Source: JANQPX01 sp050633905
GTDB taxonomy: Bacteria; Pseudomonadota; Alphaproteobacteria; Geminicoccales; Geminicoccaceae
DNA length: 64,000 bases
Direction: 5' to 3'
Assembly (NCBI GenBank): GCA_050633905.1
Contig: JBOEHJ010000071.1
Location: 139,969 to 203,968, forward strand
Positions 63,627 through 64,000 of this stretch are shown one piece after another. The notes beneath the pieces were generated by a model. It did not search any database. It was not told where the DNA came from and was given only the letters and a program-made list of their open reading frames with translations. The translations under genes were made by a program, and so were the position numbers. Position 1 is the first letter of the stretch. Each line of letters opens with the position of its first letter.

Positions 63627-63720
63627 TGGCGTGGCCACTTCATTTAGTTTTTGCCGTTTTTGATGAACGTGCCAAGAAGCCCGATGGTATGAGGGCTTTT
63701 GGATTGGCACGTGGCGATCG
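63624..63720 (+). repeat. Dispersed stop-codon-associated repeat, copy 7, with hairpin
   Basis: TAGTGGCGTGGCCACTTCAT begins at the SDR stop. A hairpin follows at 63667-63712: ACGTGCCAA-G-AAGCCC pairs with GGGCTT-TTGGA-TTGGCACGT. There is no T-run, so it may stabilise the mRNA 3' end rather than act as a simple terminator. Confidence 0.65.
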
Positions 63721-63836
63721 GCCACCAACAAATCCGTTAGGTTCTAATTAGGTTCGCGTCAATCATCGTGAGCACACAGATAAATTCGGACTGGAACGCT
63801 TGGCCTTAACCTTGAGTTAACCAAGTCCAGGCAGAA

Positions 63837-64000
63837 CTAGACCTTGAGCCAGTCTTGGCGGACTTGGTCGTTGTTGCGCAGGTCATTGGGGGTGCCTTCG
63901 AAGACCATCTGGCCGTGGCCCATGACGTAGACGCGGTTGGCAATGGTCAGCGCGATGGTGAGTTTTTGTTCGACTAGGAGGATGGCGACGCCACGCCTTG
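63837..64000 (-). CDS. ABC transporter ATP-binding protein, LivF-like, C-terminal part
   Basis: The gene enters from the right edge on the minus strand. The visible 54 residues begin GVAILLVEQKLTIALTIANR and continue VYVMGHGQMVFEGTP, ending NDQVRQDWLKV. This is the H-loop-distal end of branched-chain amino acid or urea type ATPases (LivF/UrtE). The H-loop His is replaced by the VEQ text normal for this subgroup. Confidence 0.82.
   Translation of the reverse strand, partial: RRGVAILLVEQKLTIALTIANRVYVMGHGQMVFEGTPNDLRNNDQVRQDWLKV

Noticed and set aside
1..64000. CRISPR array, prophage or integrative element
   Set aside because: No regularly spaced short repeats, cas genes, integrase or phage structural genes were seen; the single tRNA gene shows no partial duplicate as an attachment site.

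Overview
The window is a GC-rich chromosomal segment, read here as an alphaproteobacterium, probably in or near the Rhodospirillales. The reasons are the unbroken 14-gene nuo operon with separate nuoC and nuoD, the order nuoN-birA-coaX-rnj-mce-DUF1467-proS-lolC-lolD that follows it, a short prolyl-tRNA synthetase without an editing insertion, and the many TRAP and ABC uptake systems. No plasmid, phage or CRISPR signature is visible. Two 'nn' placeholders (10665-10666 and 59051-59052) mark assembly gaps, and the second breaks a gene.

Layout. 1-4.1 kb: the end of a TAXI-type TRAP receptor, its fused permease and a formylglycine-type sulfatase in one operon. 4.1-15.2 kb: an accessory stretch with long gene-poor, partly AT-rich spacers. 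It holds two complete GGDEF-EAL proteins, a LysE-type exporter with a glutamine-amidotransferase-like protein, a divergent GlcG/HbpS-like lipoprotein, a transposase remnant at an assembly gap, an alpha/beta hydrolase and a fatty-acid-hydroxylase-family membrane protein. 15.2-21 kb: a phytanoyl-CoA-dioxygenase-like enzyme, an MFS transporter, a pteridine-reductase-like SDR, a thioesterase, a GNAT acetyltransferase and a glycerophosphodiesterase. 21-39.8 kb: tRNA-Asp, complex I (nuoA-N), then biotin ligase, type III pantothenate kinase, RNase J, methylmalonyl-CoA epimerase and a DUF1467 protein. 39.8-40.65 kb: an AT-rich spacer with a probable small RNA ending in a UUCG-capped terminator. 40.65-44 kb: proS and the lipoprotein-release genes lolC and lolD.

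44-48 kb holds a ClpP-like membrane protein, a small membrane protein with a probable frameshift, a beta-hydroxyacid dehydrogenase and an exported epoxide-hydrolase-like enzyme. 48-60 kb is a scavenging and catabolic island. An M20 amidohydrolase faces a minus-strand run of a tripartite TRAP transporter, an N-acyl-D-amino-acid deacylase, a PotABCD-like ABC transporter and adenine deaminase. The island is bounded by two copies of a roughly 285-bp duplicated segment, one of them fused to an IS6-family transposase remnant. 60-64 kb carries SDR, APH-like phosphotransferase and MaoC genes, another SDR, and the end of a LivF-type ATPase.

The least ordinary feature is a short dispersed repeat seen at seven places (about 16.75, 17.98, 19.55, 32.57, 48.27, 60.17 and 63.65 kb). 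Most copies begin at the stop codon of a gene and carry a conserved CCAC-A/T-TCATT core followed by a hairpin or a GGTATG box. I do not recognise it as a named element.
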